A stretch of DNA of 64,000 nt from Gimesia chilikensis (GCF_008329715.1 NZ_VTSR01000005.1:62001-126000); one strand, 5' to 3'. Shown: positions 26,892 through 39,629, numbered from the stretch's first letter. Made by a program: numbers and translations. The notes: generated by a model from the letters alone, not told the origin.

Positions 26892-28154
26892 CTAGGACAA
26901 ATCGTTGAGCAATTTAATCAGCGGCATGAAGAGTGCGATCACGATGAAACCCACAATGAGCCCCAGCACGATCACCATCAGAGGTTCCAGCAGACTCACC
27001 AGGGCGTCCACGAGCACGGCGACCTCTTCGTCGTACACATCCGCCACCTTGTAAAGCATGTCGTCGAGTGCACCGGTCTCTTCACCCACGTCCACCATGT
27101 TGACCACGATATCATCCACGATGCGGGCTTCCTTCAGCGGAACCGCCATGGTCTCCCCTTCGCGGATCGCGGCATAAATCGTATCGAAGGCCCGCTGGAA
27201 AACCATGTTCCCCGCCGTGTCACGGGCGATGATAATCGCCTCCAGAATGGGCACCCCGGATGAAATTAGTGTCCCCAGCGTTCGACAGGTTCGCGCGGTC
27301 ACCGACTTACTGATAATCTTGCCTAGCAAGGGTATTCGCAGGGCAATCCAGTCGACAATAAACGCTCCTTTCTTGTTCTTCCTCACAATCTTGATGAAGA
27401 TCCAGAGCGCAATCGGAACGGCCGGGAAAAGATAAAAGTAGTTCACCACGATATCACTCATATTCATCAGCATAAGCGTAATACCGGGCAGTTCAGTACC
27501 GAAGTCGAGGAAGATCTTTTTGAACTTCGGAATAATCCAGTACATAATGAAGCCCACGATCAAACTGGCTACCGTGATCACGGCGACCGGATAGATCATT
27601 GCCCCCTGCACCTTCTTCTTCAGACTCTGGGCCCGTTCCTTGAACTCGGCCAGACGCTGCAGAATGATTTCGAGAGCACCACCGGCCTCACCGGCTTTCA
27701 CCATGTTGACGTACAGGTTATCGAAACACTTCGGCTGCTTGGCCATGGCTTCGGAGAGCGTGTTGCCCGATTCAATGTCTTCAATGACGCCATCCAGGGA
27801 GGCTTTGAGCGGCCCTGGCTTGGCCTGCGATTCCAGAATTCGCAGACTTCTCAGGATCGGCAGACCGGCGTCCTGCAGCGTGGACAGCTGACGGGTGAAG
27901 GTACAGAGCTGTTTGGGACGCACGCCGCCGATGGAGAACCCACCTTTCTTGGCGCTTGCTTTTTTGGCAGCTCCGCCCCCTTTGCCGCCTCCTCCTTTTT
28001 TCTGTTTTTTGCCGCGGCCTTTTTCAGCAATTTTGGTAACGAAAAAGCCCTTCTCTTTGATCATGGTCTGGGCATCGGCTTCGGAAGGCGCTTCGATGGT
28101 GTCTTTGACCTCGAGCCCTGTGTTATCCATGGCCTCATACTGATAAACCGGCAT
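26892..28154 (-). CDS. gspF: Inner-membrane platform protein GspF/PilC
   Basis: A 420-residue protein with the two T2SSF repeats. The first begins near 85 (FTRQLSTLQDAGLPILRSL). The second begins near 285 (TCRTLGTLISSGVPILEAI). Three transmembrane stretches lie near 190-212, 240-262 and 390-412. The N-terminal domain has a Lys/Gly-rich, highly basic insert at about 46-72 (GRGKKQKKGGGG...KKASAKKGG) that ordinary GspF lacks. It converts the ATPase rotation into pseudopilin extraction or insertion. It lies 63 bp after the ATPase gene. Confidence 0.93.
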   Translation of the reverse strand: MPVYQYEAMDNTGLEVKDTIEAPSEADAQTMIKEKGFFVTKIAEKGRGKKQKKGGGGKGGGAAKKASAKKGGFSIGGVRPKQLCTFTRQLSTLQDAGLPILRSLRILESQAKPGPLKASLDGVIEDIESGNTLSEAMAKQPKCFDNLYVNMVKAGEAGGALEIILQRLAEFKERAQSLKKKVQGAMIYPVAVITVASLIVGFIMYWIIPKFKKIFLDFGTELPGITLMLMNMSDIVVNYFYLFPAVPIALWIFIKIVRKNKKGAFIVDWIALRIPLLGKIISKSVTARTCRTLGTLISSGVPILEAIIIARDTAGNMVFQRAFDTIYAAIREGETMAVPLKEARIVDDIVVNMVDVGEETGALDDMLYKVADVYDEEVAVLVDALVSLLEPLMVIVLGLIVGFIVIALFMPLIKLLNDLS

Positions 28155-28217
28155 GGCGTTACTCCGTCATTAGTCGTCTTGAAAAAGTGTGTTTTGCATG
28201 TACCTGGTGGTACCAGA

Positions 28218-29924
28218 TTATTCGATATCTTCCATCACGGTTTCCCGTACGACCTCATCGATCGTGGTGACTCCGTCAAAAATCAGTTTCAGCCCGGCTT
28301 CACGCAACGTGGTCATTCCCTGGCTGCGTGCCACATTTCGAATGTCGTCGACCGAAGCGTCTTCGGTAATCAGGTCGCGAATTTCGTCGGTGACGTCCAT
28401 GAGTTCATAGAGACCGGTACGGCCTTTGTATCCCGAGTTATTACAGGTGGCACAACCTTTTCCGTAGTAGAAGCTGTACTGTCGCGCCTGCTCGATGGGG
28501 AGCTGCAGTTCCATGAGCAACTCATCGCTGGGCTCGAACTCGGTCCGACACTCTTTACAGATGGTTCGCACCAGTCGTTGTGCCTGAATCGCTTCAACCG
28601 TTGCGGTGATCAAGAAGGTCGGAACCCCCATATCGCGCAGTCGGGTGATCGCCGACGGCGCATCGTTGGTGTGCAACGTGCTGAATACAAGGTGACCGGT
28701 CAACGCACTCTGCACCGCGATTTCGGCGGTTTCGTAGTCACGAATCTCACCGATCAGAATCTGGTCGGGATCGTGTCGCAGAATCGCCCGCAGCACTGAA
28801 GCGAAGGTCACCTGGATATCGGGATTCACCGGGACCTGAATCAGGCCGTCGATGTCGTACTCGATCGGGTCTTCGGTTGTAATAATTTTTTCTTCGATGA
28901 CGTTGAGCTCGTTCAACGCCGAGTAAAGGGTCGTGGTTTTCCCACTCCCCGTCGGGCCGGTCACCAGTACGATCCCGTTGGGGCGGTGAATCATCTCGCG
29001 GAAACGGGTGAGGGTATTGGGATCCATGCCGATTTTATTCAGGTCGAGCTGAACCACGGTCCGGTCCAGAACTCGCATAACGACCGCTTCGCCGAACAGG
29101 GTAGGCAGCACACTGACACGCAAGTCGACCGGGTTGCCGCCGACGTTCAATTCGATACGACCGTCCTGCGGCAGACGCCGTTCGGCGATGTCGAGGTCGG
29201 CCATAATTTTGATACGGGAAACAATGGCATTCGCCAGGTGGCGGGGTGGGGGAACCATTTCATACAGCACACCGTCGGCGCGAACGCGGATCTTGAATTC
29301 ATCTTCAAACGGTTCCATGTGGATGTCGGAAGCTTTATCTTTGATCGCCAGCAGCATGACCATGTTGAGCAGCTTACGAATCGGAGCCGCATCGACGAGT
29401 TCATCCGTATCGGTGATGTTGTAGACGTTTTTGCCGGTCTCTTCACCCAGTTCATCCTCAATGGCACCGATGACGTCTTCGATGCTGTCCTGATGCTCGG
29501 AGTAATGCCGTTCGATAGCCGCTTCAACATCTTTCAGGTTCGAAACCGCACCGCGGACATCGTATCCCAGAAAGTTACGCAGGTCATCGAGAGCTGCCAC
29601 GTTCTGAGGATCAGCCATGGCGACGGTCAACACGCCGTCCTTCAGGGAAACGGGCATGATCTTGTAAATCGAGGCCATCGTTTCCGGAACCAGTTCCAGC
29701 ACCTTGGGAGGAATATTGGTTTCACTCAGTTCAACAACGGGCATACCCCACTGTTCGGCGAGTGCCTGGGTGACCTGCTCGTCAGTCACAAGGCCCATGC
29801 GGATCGCCACCTGGCCGATCACTTCCCCCGGACTCTGCTTCTGTTCTTCCAGAATATCCCATAACTGATCTTCTGAAATGTATCCCAGATCGACCATGAT
29901 TTGACCAAGGCGTCGTGCTGCCAT
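28218..29924 (-). CDS. gspE: Type II secretion/type IV pilus assembly ATPase GspE/PilB (copy A)
   Basis: A 568-residue protein. An N-terminal MshEN/T2SSE_N-type domain (1-145) precedes the ATPase. Walker A is GPTGSGKT at 323-330 and Walker B is in QILIGEIRD near 388-396. The zinc tetracysteine is Cys456/459 with Cys491/494. It powers pseudopilus assembly from the cytosolic face of the membrane. It is directly upstream of gspF, the normal E-F arrangement, so it is the best candidate for the assembly motor of the G-K pseudopilins. Confidence 0.94.
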   Translation of the reverse strand: MAARRLGQIMVDLGYISEDQLWDILEEQKQSPGEVIGQVAIRMGLVTDEQVTQALAEQWGMPVVELSETNIPPKVLELVPETMASIYKIMPVSLKDGVLTVAMADPQNVAALDDLRNFLGYDVRGAVSNLKDVEAAIERHYSEHQDSIEDVIGAIEDELGEETGKNVYNITDTDELVDAAPIRKLLNMVMLLAIKDKASDIHMEPFEDEFKIRVRADGVLYEMVPPPRHLANAIVSRIKIMADLDIAERRLPQDGRIELNVGGNPVDLRVSVLPTLFGEAVVMRVLDRTVVQLDLNKIGMDPNTLTRFREMIHRPNGIVLVTGPTGSGKTTTLYSALNELNVIEEKIITTEDPIEYDIDGLIQVPVNPDIQVTFASVLRAILRHDPDQILIGEIRDYETAEIAVQSALTGHLVFSTLHTNDAPSAITRLRDMGVPTFLITATVEAIQAQRLVRTICKECRTEFEPSDELLMELQLPIEQARQYSFYYGKGCATCNNSGYKGRTGLYELMDVTDEIRDLITEDASVDDIRNVARSQGMTTLREAGLKLIFDGVTTIDEVVRETVMEDIE

Positions 29925-30004
29925 GTGTGTCTACCTCTGATTAACACCTAGTTTATTCCAGACAGAAAAGGACGACGTTACTGTGTCGCCTTTCTGTTTT
30001 GATC

Positions 30005-31126
<1,122 letters not shown>

Positions 31127-31528
31127 CCAAAGTACTTTCTGAAAACGCGATATTTGGATCTGGAGCGTGTTCGACGGAGATCGGAAATGCGATCAACGCT
31201 GGAAATCAAGGATCATTCTGTGACTAGAGGCAATCCTTTTCTCAGAACGATCATGAACTTCCGGCTTTCCGTGAACCACCTGATGTAACAAGTTATCCGA
31301 GAACAAAATAACGTAGATTTAGATAAGACGATTTAGAAATGTATTTATGAATTCGGGCCGCTTTTAAGTGCGAATCCGATGTAATTATCCGGTAATGTCA
31401 GGCAAAACTCAACAAAATCAGGGAATTTAGATCAATATCTTCACATGAAAAGTCAGAACGATCAGCACCTGGAACCGGGTGATTGCCCTTAAAATGCTCC
31501 TGAAACAGTGTGTCTGAACGCGACCAGA
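31127..31528. other. Intergenic region upstream of pilT
   Basis: About 400 bp between two genes on the minus strand. It holds a candidate promoter (31384-31412). Otherwise it is AT-rich without recognisable RNA or coding content. Confidence 0.5.
31384..31412 (-). promoter_or_regulatory. Candidate promoter upstream of pilT
   Basis: On the minus strand, TTGAGT (31407-31412) and GATAAT (31384-31389, 5 of 6) are separated by 17 bp. This would give a leader of about 250 nt before the pilT start, and would let pilT through gspK be expressed apart from the first ATPase. Confidence 0.45.
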
Positions 31529-33229
<1,701 letters not shown>

Positions 33230-33618
33230 TCAATTTCTCCACGGATTAGAATCAGATTTCACCAGCAACGCTTTTTGTTTGTCCCATAACGCATGCAGGG
33301 AATCAAGACTCTGGTTCGATCTGGTTTGTGAAATTTCTATGAACTCAAGGCGATTCACTCGACAGAAACAGGCTCCTGTTACGACTCCAGCACCGATCAA
33401 ACCCAGTTCGACTGAGCTGATTAATCTCGGTTCATCATGTTTCGTTCAGGATAAGAGTTTGCAGATAGGTCGAGCTAGAATTGCCTATTTTAATTTTGAA
33501 GTGAATGAGGAAGAGTGTCAAGCAAGTAATTGCTATACAAAAAATACTCGAAGAGTTTTCCCCGGCAGGTTTTGCGCCGAAAACGGCGCCTCTATTCACT
33601 CATCGTCATTAACGGGGA
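33230..33618. other. Intergenic region holding the main promoter of the secretion/pilus cluster
   Basis: About 390 bp between the cysteine desulfurase stop and the first ATPase start. A strong promoter lies at 33493-33521. The 260-nt leader shows no obvious riboswitch. Confidence 0.55.
33493..33521 (-). promoter_or_regulatory. Strong candidate promoter of the secretion/pilus operon
   Basis: On the minus strand, a perfect TTGACA (33516-33521) and CAAAAT (33493-33498, 4 of 6) are separated by 17 bp. The spacing to the first ATPase start predicts a leader of about 255 nt. Confidence 0.6.
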
Positions 33619-34791
33619 TCAGACTGAAAAAGAAACAGCCAGCTCCTGCATGGCAGAGAGCGTTGTCTCAATCTGGGACAGTGTTGTAAAAGGCCCGGGA
33701 CTGAAGCGAATCGTGCCCCCCCACTCTGCGGAACGAATTGAGTCATGAATGCGCGGAGCACAGTGCAGACCGGCTCGAACCTGAATCCCGAAGTTTTCAT
33801 CAAGAATCGATGCCAGCACCTGTGGTTCCACCGCCTGATTGATCAGGCTGACCACCCCCACACGGTCTGCTACCTCCTGCGGTCCGGGTACTTCAAAGCC
33901 AGAGAGAGAACGAAAGCCTTCCAAAAGACACCCCGTCAACTCCTGTTCGTGCCGCCTGATATCCTCAAGGCCTCTGTCCTGCAGGTATTCCAGTGCAGCT
34001 TTTAAACCAACCAGCCCGGGAGTGTTGTGGTTGCCCGCTTCATATTTATCGGGTTGGGTCATAGGCTGAGTCTCTTCTTCGCTACTGGTTCCTGTCCCGC
34101 CCTGCTTCAGGCTTTCGACCTGCTCCGCCAGTTCGGCCCGGATATAAACCAGCCCTGTTCCCAAGGGTCCCAGTAACCCCTTATGGCCGGGACAGGCCAG
34201 AAAGTCGATCGGCTGAGCGGAAACGTTCAAAGGGAGATGCCCGACAGACTGTGCAGCGTCGACCAGAAAGAGTACTCCCGCCTCGCGAGCGATCTCCCCC
34301 ACTTCATCAATGGGTTGAATGCTGCCGGTGACATTCGAAGCATGGTTCAAAATGATGAGCCGAGTATTTTTGCGGAGTGCCTGTTTAAAAGCGAGCGGAT
34401 CGACAACCGACTCTGCATTCGCGGGGATATGCGTGACTTCCAGTCCCCAGCGATGTTTCAGAGTCTGTAAGGGACGGAGCACGGAATTGTGCTCAACATC
34501 GGATGTAATGACATGATCGCCAGGGCGGAGCAGACCGTGAATCACTGTGTTGAGACTATCGGTGCCATTAAACGTGAAGCTTAATTCTTCAGGTCGGCTC
34601 GCCCCCAGGACTTCGGCTGCCAGCTTGCGGCACTGATCGACATCAGATTGTACCTCGACCGATTTTCGATAGGCCCCCCGGCCGACAGGTGCACCGCAGT
34701 GGCGATTGTATTCATCGATGGCGGTGTAAACTGTATCCGGCTTGGGATAGCTGGTCGCCGCGTTATCCAGATAGATCAGCTGCTCGTTCAT
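33619..34791 (-). CDS. Cysteine desulfurase family protein (class V aminotransferase)
   Basis: A 390-residue PLP enzyme. It opens with IYLDNAATSYPKP, has the PLP lysine in CPGHKGLLG near 200 and the catalytic cysteine in RAGLHCAP near residue 343. This is the SufS/Csd-like branch that strips sulfur from cysteine as a persulfide. It is the last gene of the moaD-moaE-moaA run, 33 bp after moaA. It could therefore supply sulfur to MoaD for molybdopterin synthesis, which is inference from context. No suf genes are adjacent. Confidence 0.85.
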   Translation of the reverse strand: MNEQLIYLDNAATSYPKPDTVYTAIDEYNRHCGAPVGRGAYRKSVEVQSDVDQCRKLAAEVLGASRPEELSFTFNGTDSLNTVIHGLLRPGDHVITSDVEHNSVLRPLQTLKHRWGLEVTHIPANAESVVDPLAFKQALRKNTRLIILNHASNVTGSIQPIDEVGEIAREAGVLFLVDAAQSVGHLPLNVSAQPIDFLACPGHKGLLGPLGTGLVYIRAELAEQVESLKQGGTGTSSEEETQPMTQPDKYEAGNHNTPGLVGLKAALEYLQDRGLEDIRRHEQELTGCLLEGFRSLSGFEVPGPQEVADRVGVVSLINQAVEPQVLASILDENFGIQVRAGLHCAPRIHDSIRSAEWGGTIRFSPGPFTTLSQIETTLSAMQELAVSFSV

Positions 34792-34824
34792 GAATCGTTC
34801 ACCGTCAGGAAGGAACCTGCGAGA

Positions 34825-35829
34825 TCAGCCTCCGATGGAATACATGGGACGATCGGGCTGGATGAAACGGGCGGTATTGATTTCGTGCCCCTCTTTTTTG
34901 GCAGCGATGCTCTTTTTCACGGCGTCGATGACTTCCTCATCGGGAGCATCTGTACGGAAGAGTTTGCGGATATCAGTTTCATCCAGGCTGAAAAGGCAGT
35001 TTCTTAACTTGCCGTCCGCTGTCAGGCGAAACCGGTTGCAGCTCATGCAGAAGGGGTTACTGATCGAGGCGATAAAACCAATCCGCCCGACGCCGTCTTC
35101 AAACACGAAGTCAGACGCGGGGGCACTTTTGTCCGTCTGCTCAACAGGTACCAGCGGCATGATCCCCTGCGTGAGAATGTCGCGGATCTCCTGTGCGAAC
35201 AGAACCTTGTCGCGTTCCCATTTGTTGTCGGCATCAAGGGGCATGAATTCGATGAAGCGGATTTCCGCACCGGTTTCCCGGGCCAGTTGCCCAAAGGGAA
35301 CAATCTCATCTTCAGTGAGATTGCGAATCGAGACAGCATTGATTTTTACGGGATCAAACCCAGCAGCATGAGCAGCACGAATCCCTTCCCGCACTTTCTC
35401 GTAATCGTCCCGTCGGGTGATCTCCTGGAATTTCTGAGCGTTTAACGCGTCCAGACTGATGTTGATTCGTTTGAGTCCCGCATCGAACAGAGCTTGCGCG
35501 TATTGAGGCAACAGAATGCCGTTGGTCGTGATCCCGATATCCTGAATACCAGGGATGTCGGCGATCATCTTGACCAATTCGGGAATGTTTTTGCGCACCA
35601 GGGGCTCTCCCCCGGTCAGGCGGATTTTATTGACTCCGAGCGGGGCCACCAGTCGCACGAAACGTACGATTTCTTCAAAAGACAAGATCTTGCTGCGGTG
35701 GACGAACTGGACATCTTCCGAAGGCATGCAGTAAAAGCAGCGGATATTACAGCGATCGGTAACGCTGATTCTCAGGTTGTTATGTGCCCGTCCGAATGAA
35801 TCGATGAGCTGGTTCTGCAGTTCCATCAA
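34825..35829 (-). CDS. moaA: GTP 3',8-cyclase MoaA
   Basis: A 334-residue radical SAM enzyme. The first cluster motif is CNIRCFYC (Cys27, 31, 34). The second [4Fe-4S] set is CMSC followed 13 residues later by NC near 272. The chain ends SIGG, and the C-terminal Gly-Gly is essential in MoaA. It converts GTP to 3',8-cyclo-GTP, the first step of molybdenum cofactor synthesis. MoaC, the next enzyme, is not in this window. It lies about 100 bp after moaE. Confidence 0.96.
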   Translation of the reverse strand: MMELQNQLIDSFGRAHNNLRISVTDRCNIRCFYCMPSEDVQFVHRSKILSFEEIVRFVRLVAPLGVNKIRLTGGEPLVRKNIPELVKMIADIPGIQDIGITTNGILLPQYAQALFDAGLKRINISLDALNAQKFQEITRRDDYEKVREGIRAAHAAGFDPVKINAVSIRNLTEDEIVPFGQLARETGAEIRFIEFMPLDADNKWERDKVLFAQEIRDILTQGIMPLVPVEQTDKSAPASDFVFEDGVGRIGFIASISNPFCMSCNRFRLTADGKLRNCLFSLDETDIRKLFRTDAPDEEVIDAVKKSIAAKKEGHEINTARFIQPDRPMYSIGG

Positions 35830-35929
35830 TGCCTCTCGCGTTTGACGTCGGTTAAACGCTGACGTGGTTATTAAAATCCAATGATTTGTTTATCTACTAT
35901 TATAGCCGCGATCTGCGGTTCCACAGGGA

Positions 35930-36361
35930 TTATTCTGCCGTGATCCCCGGATGTTCCCATTCCGTGGTCCCGTCGGCCCAGTTCTCTTTTTTCCAGATGG
36001 GAACGATTTCTTTCAGTCGATCAATCAGGAACCGCCCCGCCTCGAACGCCTCACTGCGATGAGCCGAGCTGACAGCGATCGCCACGCTGATTTCTCCCAG
36101 CGTCAGATGCCCGATGCGATGCTCAATGCCGATTAAATGCACGTCCCATTTCGCGCGGGCTTCGTCGATCAACTGCTGCATCGTTTTATAAGCCATCTCC
36201 GGGTACGCTTCGTAGTCGAGCGCGACGGTCTGCTTGCCCTGGGTCATTTCCCGGACCGTTCCCATGAACAGCACCACGGCCCCACAGGCATTCGAACGGA
36301 CCTGTTCGGTCAGGGCAGTGTAGTCAATCGGTTCTTCTACAATCGCAATCGAGTCGGGCAT
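35930..36361 (-). CDS. moaE: Molybdopterin synthase large subunit MoaE
   Basis: A 143-residue protein from the ATG at 36361. A TTG at 36403 would add 14 residues and overlap the moaD stop, but the ATG gives the normal family length and N-terminus. Motifs are GAVVLFMGTVR, HRIGHLTLGEISVAIAVSSAHR near 96-117 and VPIWKKE near 127, which contains the active-site Lys residues. It binds the MoaD C-terminal thiocarboxylate and inserts two sulfurs into cPMP. It is in operon with moaD and moaA. Confidence 0.93.
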   Translation of the reverse strand: MPDSIAIVEEPIDYTALTEQVRSNACGAVVLFMGTVREMTQGKQTVALDYEAYPEMAYKTMQQLIDEARAKWDVHLIGIEHRIGHLTLGEISVAIAVSSAHRSEAFEAGRFLIDRLKEIVPIWKKENWADGTTEWEHPGITAE

Positions 36362-36399
36362 GATGGTCCCAGTTTTAAAGGTTCTCTTACTCAGACGAG

Positions 36400-36654
36400 T
36401 CAACCACCGCTTACCGGCGGGAAACAGGCGATTTCCTGTTCTGCGGTGAGTGACTGCTCTTCGCCTGCATAGGCATTGTCGATGGCGATAAACAGTTGAC
36501 CGCTCAAGGACTGCAGTTCGGGATACTGTTCTGCAATGGCAGACCGCAACCCGGCTACCGTCATGTTGTCAACGGCTTTGACGCTGATAGTCTCACTGCC
36601 GGCCAGTTCCCGGGCACGGGCAAATAATCGGACCTGAATGGATGAGGCTGTCAT
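36400..36654 (-). CDS. moaD: Molybdopterin synthase sulfur carrier MoaD
   Basis: An 84-residue beta-grasp (ubiquitin-like) protein ending CFPPVSGG, with the Gly-Gly that is adenylated and then turned into a thiocarboxylate. VRLFARARELAG near 8-19 is the family start. Its start codon overlaps the stop of the upstream FAD/Fe-S gene by four bases (ATGA), so translation is coupled. The activating MoeB homologue is not in the window. Confidence 0.93.
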   Translation of the reverse strand: MTASSIQVRLFARARELAGSETISVKAVDNMTVAGLRSAIAEQYPELQSLSGQLFIAIDNAYAGEEQSLTAEQEIACFPPVSGG

Positions 36655-39629
36655 GATACGACCAGTTTTTTCTTCTGCGGCTGCAAAGACCGTTCGAGTT
36701 CTGGCATGAGCCCATAAGAAAGCGCCAGTAGTTTGATCGGATGAATGGTGGGAATCGCAGATTCCTGCTCCATTTGCATTTTACAGCTGCTGCACTCCGT
36801 CGCACCCGCGTGAACATTCGTTATTTTCATATGATCGATCAACTCCTGACCGATCTGCTTGGAAGTCTCAAAGGTTTCCCGGGCCAGGCCGTAAGTACCA
36901 GCCATCCCCGAGCAACCTTTTTCAATTGTATTCACCTGCAGCTCAGGAATCAAAGCGAGAAGCTCTTTCAGTGCAGACCGCGACGATAAAGCCTTGATAT
37001 GACAGGGGGTATGATAATCCAGTTCCATCGCCAGCCGCCCGAAATCGGTCCTCAGTCGACCTGACTCACGCCGCTCCCAGAGATATTCTCCCGCTTCCAG
37101 CACCTGGCTCGCGATTACCTCGCTATCTTCGCCGGGGACCAGCATCGGATATTCCTGCTTAAGACAGATGGCCGCTGCCGGCTCGGTACAGACGATGCGA
37201 TGCCCTTCGCGGGCGAATTCGCTCAGGATCTGAATGTTTTCCCTGGCCAGACTACGGGCCGCGATCAGATCTCCTGCCGACACCATCGCCATGCCAGAAG
37301 CCAGCTGCAGGGGCGGAATGTAGACCGGAATCTGGTTATGTTGCAGAATGGCCAACAGGGCATGTGCGAGTTCTGGATCATGGTAGTTGGCGTAGTAATC
37401 GACGAAAAAGATCACAAGGTCAGGATCGCTTCCCGGCCGGGGTCGTTTCGTCAGTTTGCGTGGGACCGACCGCAGAAACGATCTGCGGGAAAACAGGGGC
37501 AACTTTCGGTGCCGATGTATGCCCATCATCTTTTCCATGACCCAGCGGGCCGTCGAATTATTGATCGCCCAGTTGGCAGCCATAGAAAGAGTACTGCCCA
37601 GTGCACCGAAGGAATGGGCGCGGGAGAGAATCCAGTCTGTGTGGTCGAGTCCATTCGCAGAAACGTATGCCGCCTTGGCTTCGATGGCCATCTGCGGAAT
37701 ATTCACCGAGGAAGGACAGTCGAGCACGCACTGCTTGCAGTTCACGCAGGTATCCGCGAGTCGCTTGGTATCCTGGGAGGAGAGCTCATTGGGATGAATG
37801 GCTCCCGAGAGCAGACCGCGAAACAGGTTGGCCTTGGCACGGGGTGAAGCTTCTTCGACAGGTTCAATCCGAAAGACGGGACACATGCGGGAACCGTCAT
37901 CCTGACGACGACAGGAACCACAGCCGTTACAGCGACTGGCCTCATTCTGCAGTTCCTGGGGAGTCCAGCCCAACTGCAGGTCGATCAGCTCGGGAAACTT
38001 TTCAGGCACGGGACGCAGGTTGCGAATCGTCACATGCGGATCATCGTTGATGATCTTGCCGGGATTGAGCAGGTTACTGGGATCGAAGATATCTTTGACT
38101 TCGCGGAAGACACGATACAGATCGCCGTACTGGGAACGGAGGAACGCCGTGCGTGCCAGGCCGTCGCCATGCTCTCCACTGATGGTTCCGTTAACGGAAA
38201 AGACCGTCTGGTAGAGGTCGCGGGCAATGCTTTCCAAGATGGGGGCATTCTGCTCGGTCAGAGCAGGCAGAAAGGGCCTCAGGTGAATCTGCCCCGAGGC
38301 GGCGTGCGCGTAAAATGTGGCGGTCACCTCGTGGCGTTGAAAGACTTTCTGCGCTTTCTGTGAGAACTCATTGAGCCGTTCCGGAGGCACCGCGATATCT
38401 TCGACAAAGGGCTGCGGTCGGGACTCGCCTGGGAGACGACTGAGCGAAGGCACTACTTTTTGAGGCAGCGACCAGAGGAAATCGACCTCGTCCGGCTGAT
38501 GGGTTTCCATCGCCACCACCACGCGGGAGTTAATGTTTTTCACAGCCAGCGTTACGTTGTGCAGACGCTGCTGAACCTGGGCATCACTGAAGCCTACCTG
38601 CTCTACGAGCAGTGCCGCTTCTGCTGCGGGTGAGATCAGTGACGCGAAACGGGGATCAGCGTCCCGCGCCAGCGACAACAGGCGACGGTCAAGCAAGTCA
38701 CACGCCGAGGGTTGCTCATGGGTGATGGTCTGCACGGCCTTGATCGCAGAGGAGAGATCTCCGAACAGAAGCAGCGCCACACCTCGATGAGCGGGTAACG
38801 GAGAAACGTGCAGAATCGCCGATGTGAATAGCCCGAGTGTTCCTTCGGATCCCACGAGCATCCGCGCCAGGTTGAGGTGATCCCTCGATTTAATCCCTTT
38901 GAGAAAGTAGCCGCTGCAGTTGGGAATTCCGGTACGCTGCTTCTCCTGAATGAGCTGGGCGTTATCGGTGAGCAGCTTCGACATTTTACTTAGAATTGTC
39001 CGTCGGGCCTGTTCGCCACGTACTTCAGGGGACGGTTCACTGAGTAGAGAAGTACTTGAACCGGCGACAGGCTGATTGAGAATCGACAGACTTTCGTTCC
39101 CCACATCAAAGCAGGTTCCGTCTGCCAACACGACTTCAATGCGATTGACATGATCGCGGGTCGAGCCGACGCGAATTGCGCGGGAGCCAGCAGCATCAAT
39201 CGCCAGCATGCTGCCGACTGTCGTGACCTCTGTATTGGATGGATCCGGAGGGAAATAGAGGCCCAGCGGCTTGAGATAGCGATTGAGACGTGCATGAACC
39301 ACGCCGGGCTGGACCAGAACCAGATTGTCATTGAGCAGTTCAAATCCGGTCATGAACCGCGAGCAGTCAATTACAATTCCGGTGCCGATCGCATCTCCAA
39401 CCAGGCCCGTTCCTGCACCACGAGGAATGATGGGGATATGCATCTCAGAGGCATACCGGGCGATGGCGATCATATCCTCACGATCGCGGGGGTAGGCGAC
39501 ACAGAGGGGAGGCAGCTGGTAGAGGCTGGCATCGCTCGAGTAAATAGACAACGACACCGGATCGCATCGCACATCACCTGCAATCAGGCTGGAGAGATCT
39601 TCTGCGATTCGTTGCTGTTGACGGTCCAA
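36651..39629 (-). CDS. FAD-linked oxidase fused to Fe-S oxidoreductase (YdiJ / D-2-hydroxyglutarate dehydrogenase-like)
   Basis: A 992-residue fusion. Residues about 35-270 form the FAD-binding fold (PRGAGTGLVGDAIG near 90) and 270-530 the FAD-oxidase C domain (HASGQIHLRPF near 440, GEHGDGLARTAFL near 487). Two ferredoxin-type motifs follow: CNGCGSC near 570 and CVNCKQCVLDCP near 628. The C-terminal CCG-type regions contain YHTPCH near 873, GCSGMAGTYG near 906 and CSSC near 946. The layout equals E. coli YdiJ, which oxidises D-2-hydroxyacids such as D-2-hydroxyglutarate and passes electrons onward. The exact substrate is not readable. It is the first gene of the operon with moaD. Confidence 0.88.
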   Translation of the reverse strand: MDRQQQRIAEDLSSLIAGDVRCDPVSLSIYSSDASLYQLPPLCVAYPRDREDMIAIARYASEMHIPIIPRGAGTGLVGDAIGTGIVIDCSRFMTGFELLNDNLVLVQPGVVHARLNRYLKPLGLYFPPDPSNTEVTTVGSMLAIDAAGSRAIRVGSTRDHVNRIEVVLADGTCFDVGNESLSILNQPVAGSSTSLLSEPSPEVRGEQARRTILSKMSKLLTDNAQLIQEKQRTGIPNCSGYFLKGIKSRDHLNLARMLVGSEGTLGLFTSAILHVSPLPAHRGVALLLFGDLSSAIKAVQTITHEQPSACDLLDRRLLSLARDADPRFASLISPAAEAALLVEQVGFSDAQVQQRLHNVTLAVKNINSRVVVAMETHQPDEVDFLWSLPQKVVPSLSRLPGESRPQPFVEDIAVPPERLNEFSQKAQKVFQRHEVTATFYAHAASGQIHLRPFLPALTEQNAPILESIARDLYQTVFSVNGTISGEHGDGLARTAFLRSQYGDLYRVFREVKDIFDPSNLLNPGKIINDDPHVTIRNLRPVPEKFPELIDLQLGWTPQELQNEASRCNGCGSCRRQDDGSRMCPVFRIEPVEEASPRAKANLFRGLLSGAIHPNELSSQDTKRLADTCVNCKQCVLDCPSSVNIPQMAIEAKAAYVSANGLDHTDWILSRAHSFGALGSTLSMAANWAINNSTARWVMEKMMGIHRHRKLPLFSRRSFLRSVPRKLTKRPRPGSDPDLVIFFVDYYANYHDPELAHALLAILQHNQIPVYIPPLQLASGMAMVSAGDLIAARSLARENIQILSEFAREGHRIVCTEPAAAICLKQEYPMLVPGEDSEVIASQVLEAGEYLWERRESGRLRTDFGRLAMELDYHTPCHIKALSSRSALKELLALIPELQVNTIEKGCSGMAGTYGLARETFETSKQIGQELIDHMKITNVHAGATECSSCKMQMEQESAIPTIHPIKLLALSYGLMPELERSLQPQKKKLVVS

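Noticed and set aside
28986-29864. Plus-strand open frame antisense to the copy A ATPase
   Set aside because: The opposite strand encodes a complete GspE with all motifs, and the plus frame is rich in His/Gln with no domain.
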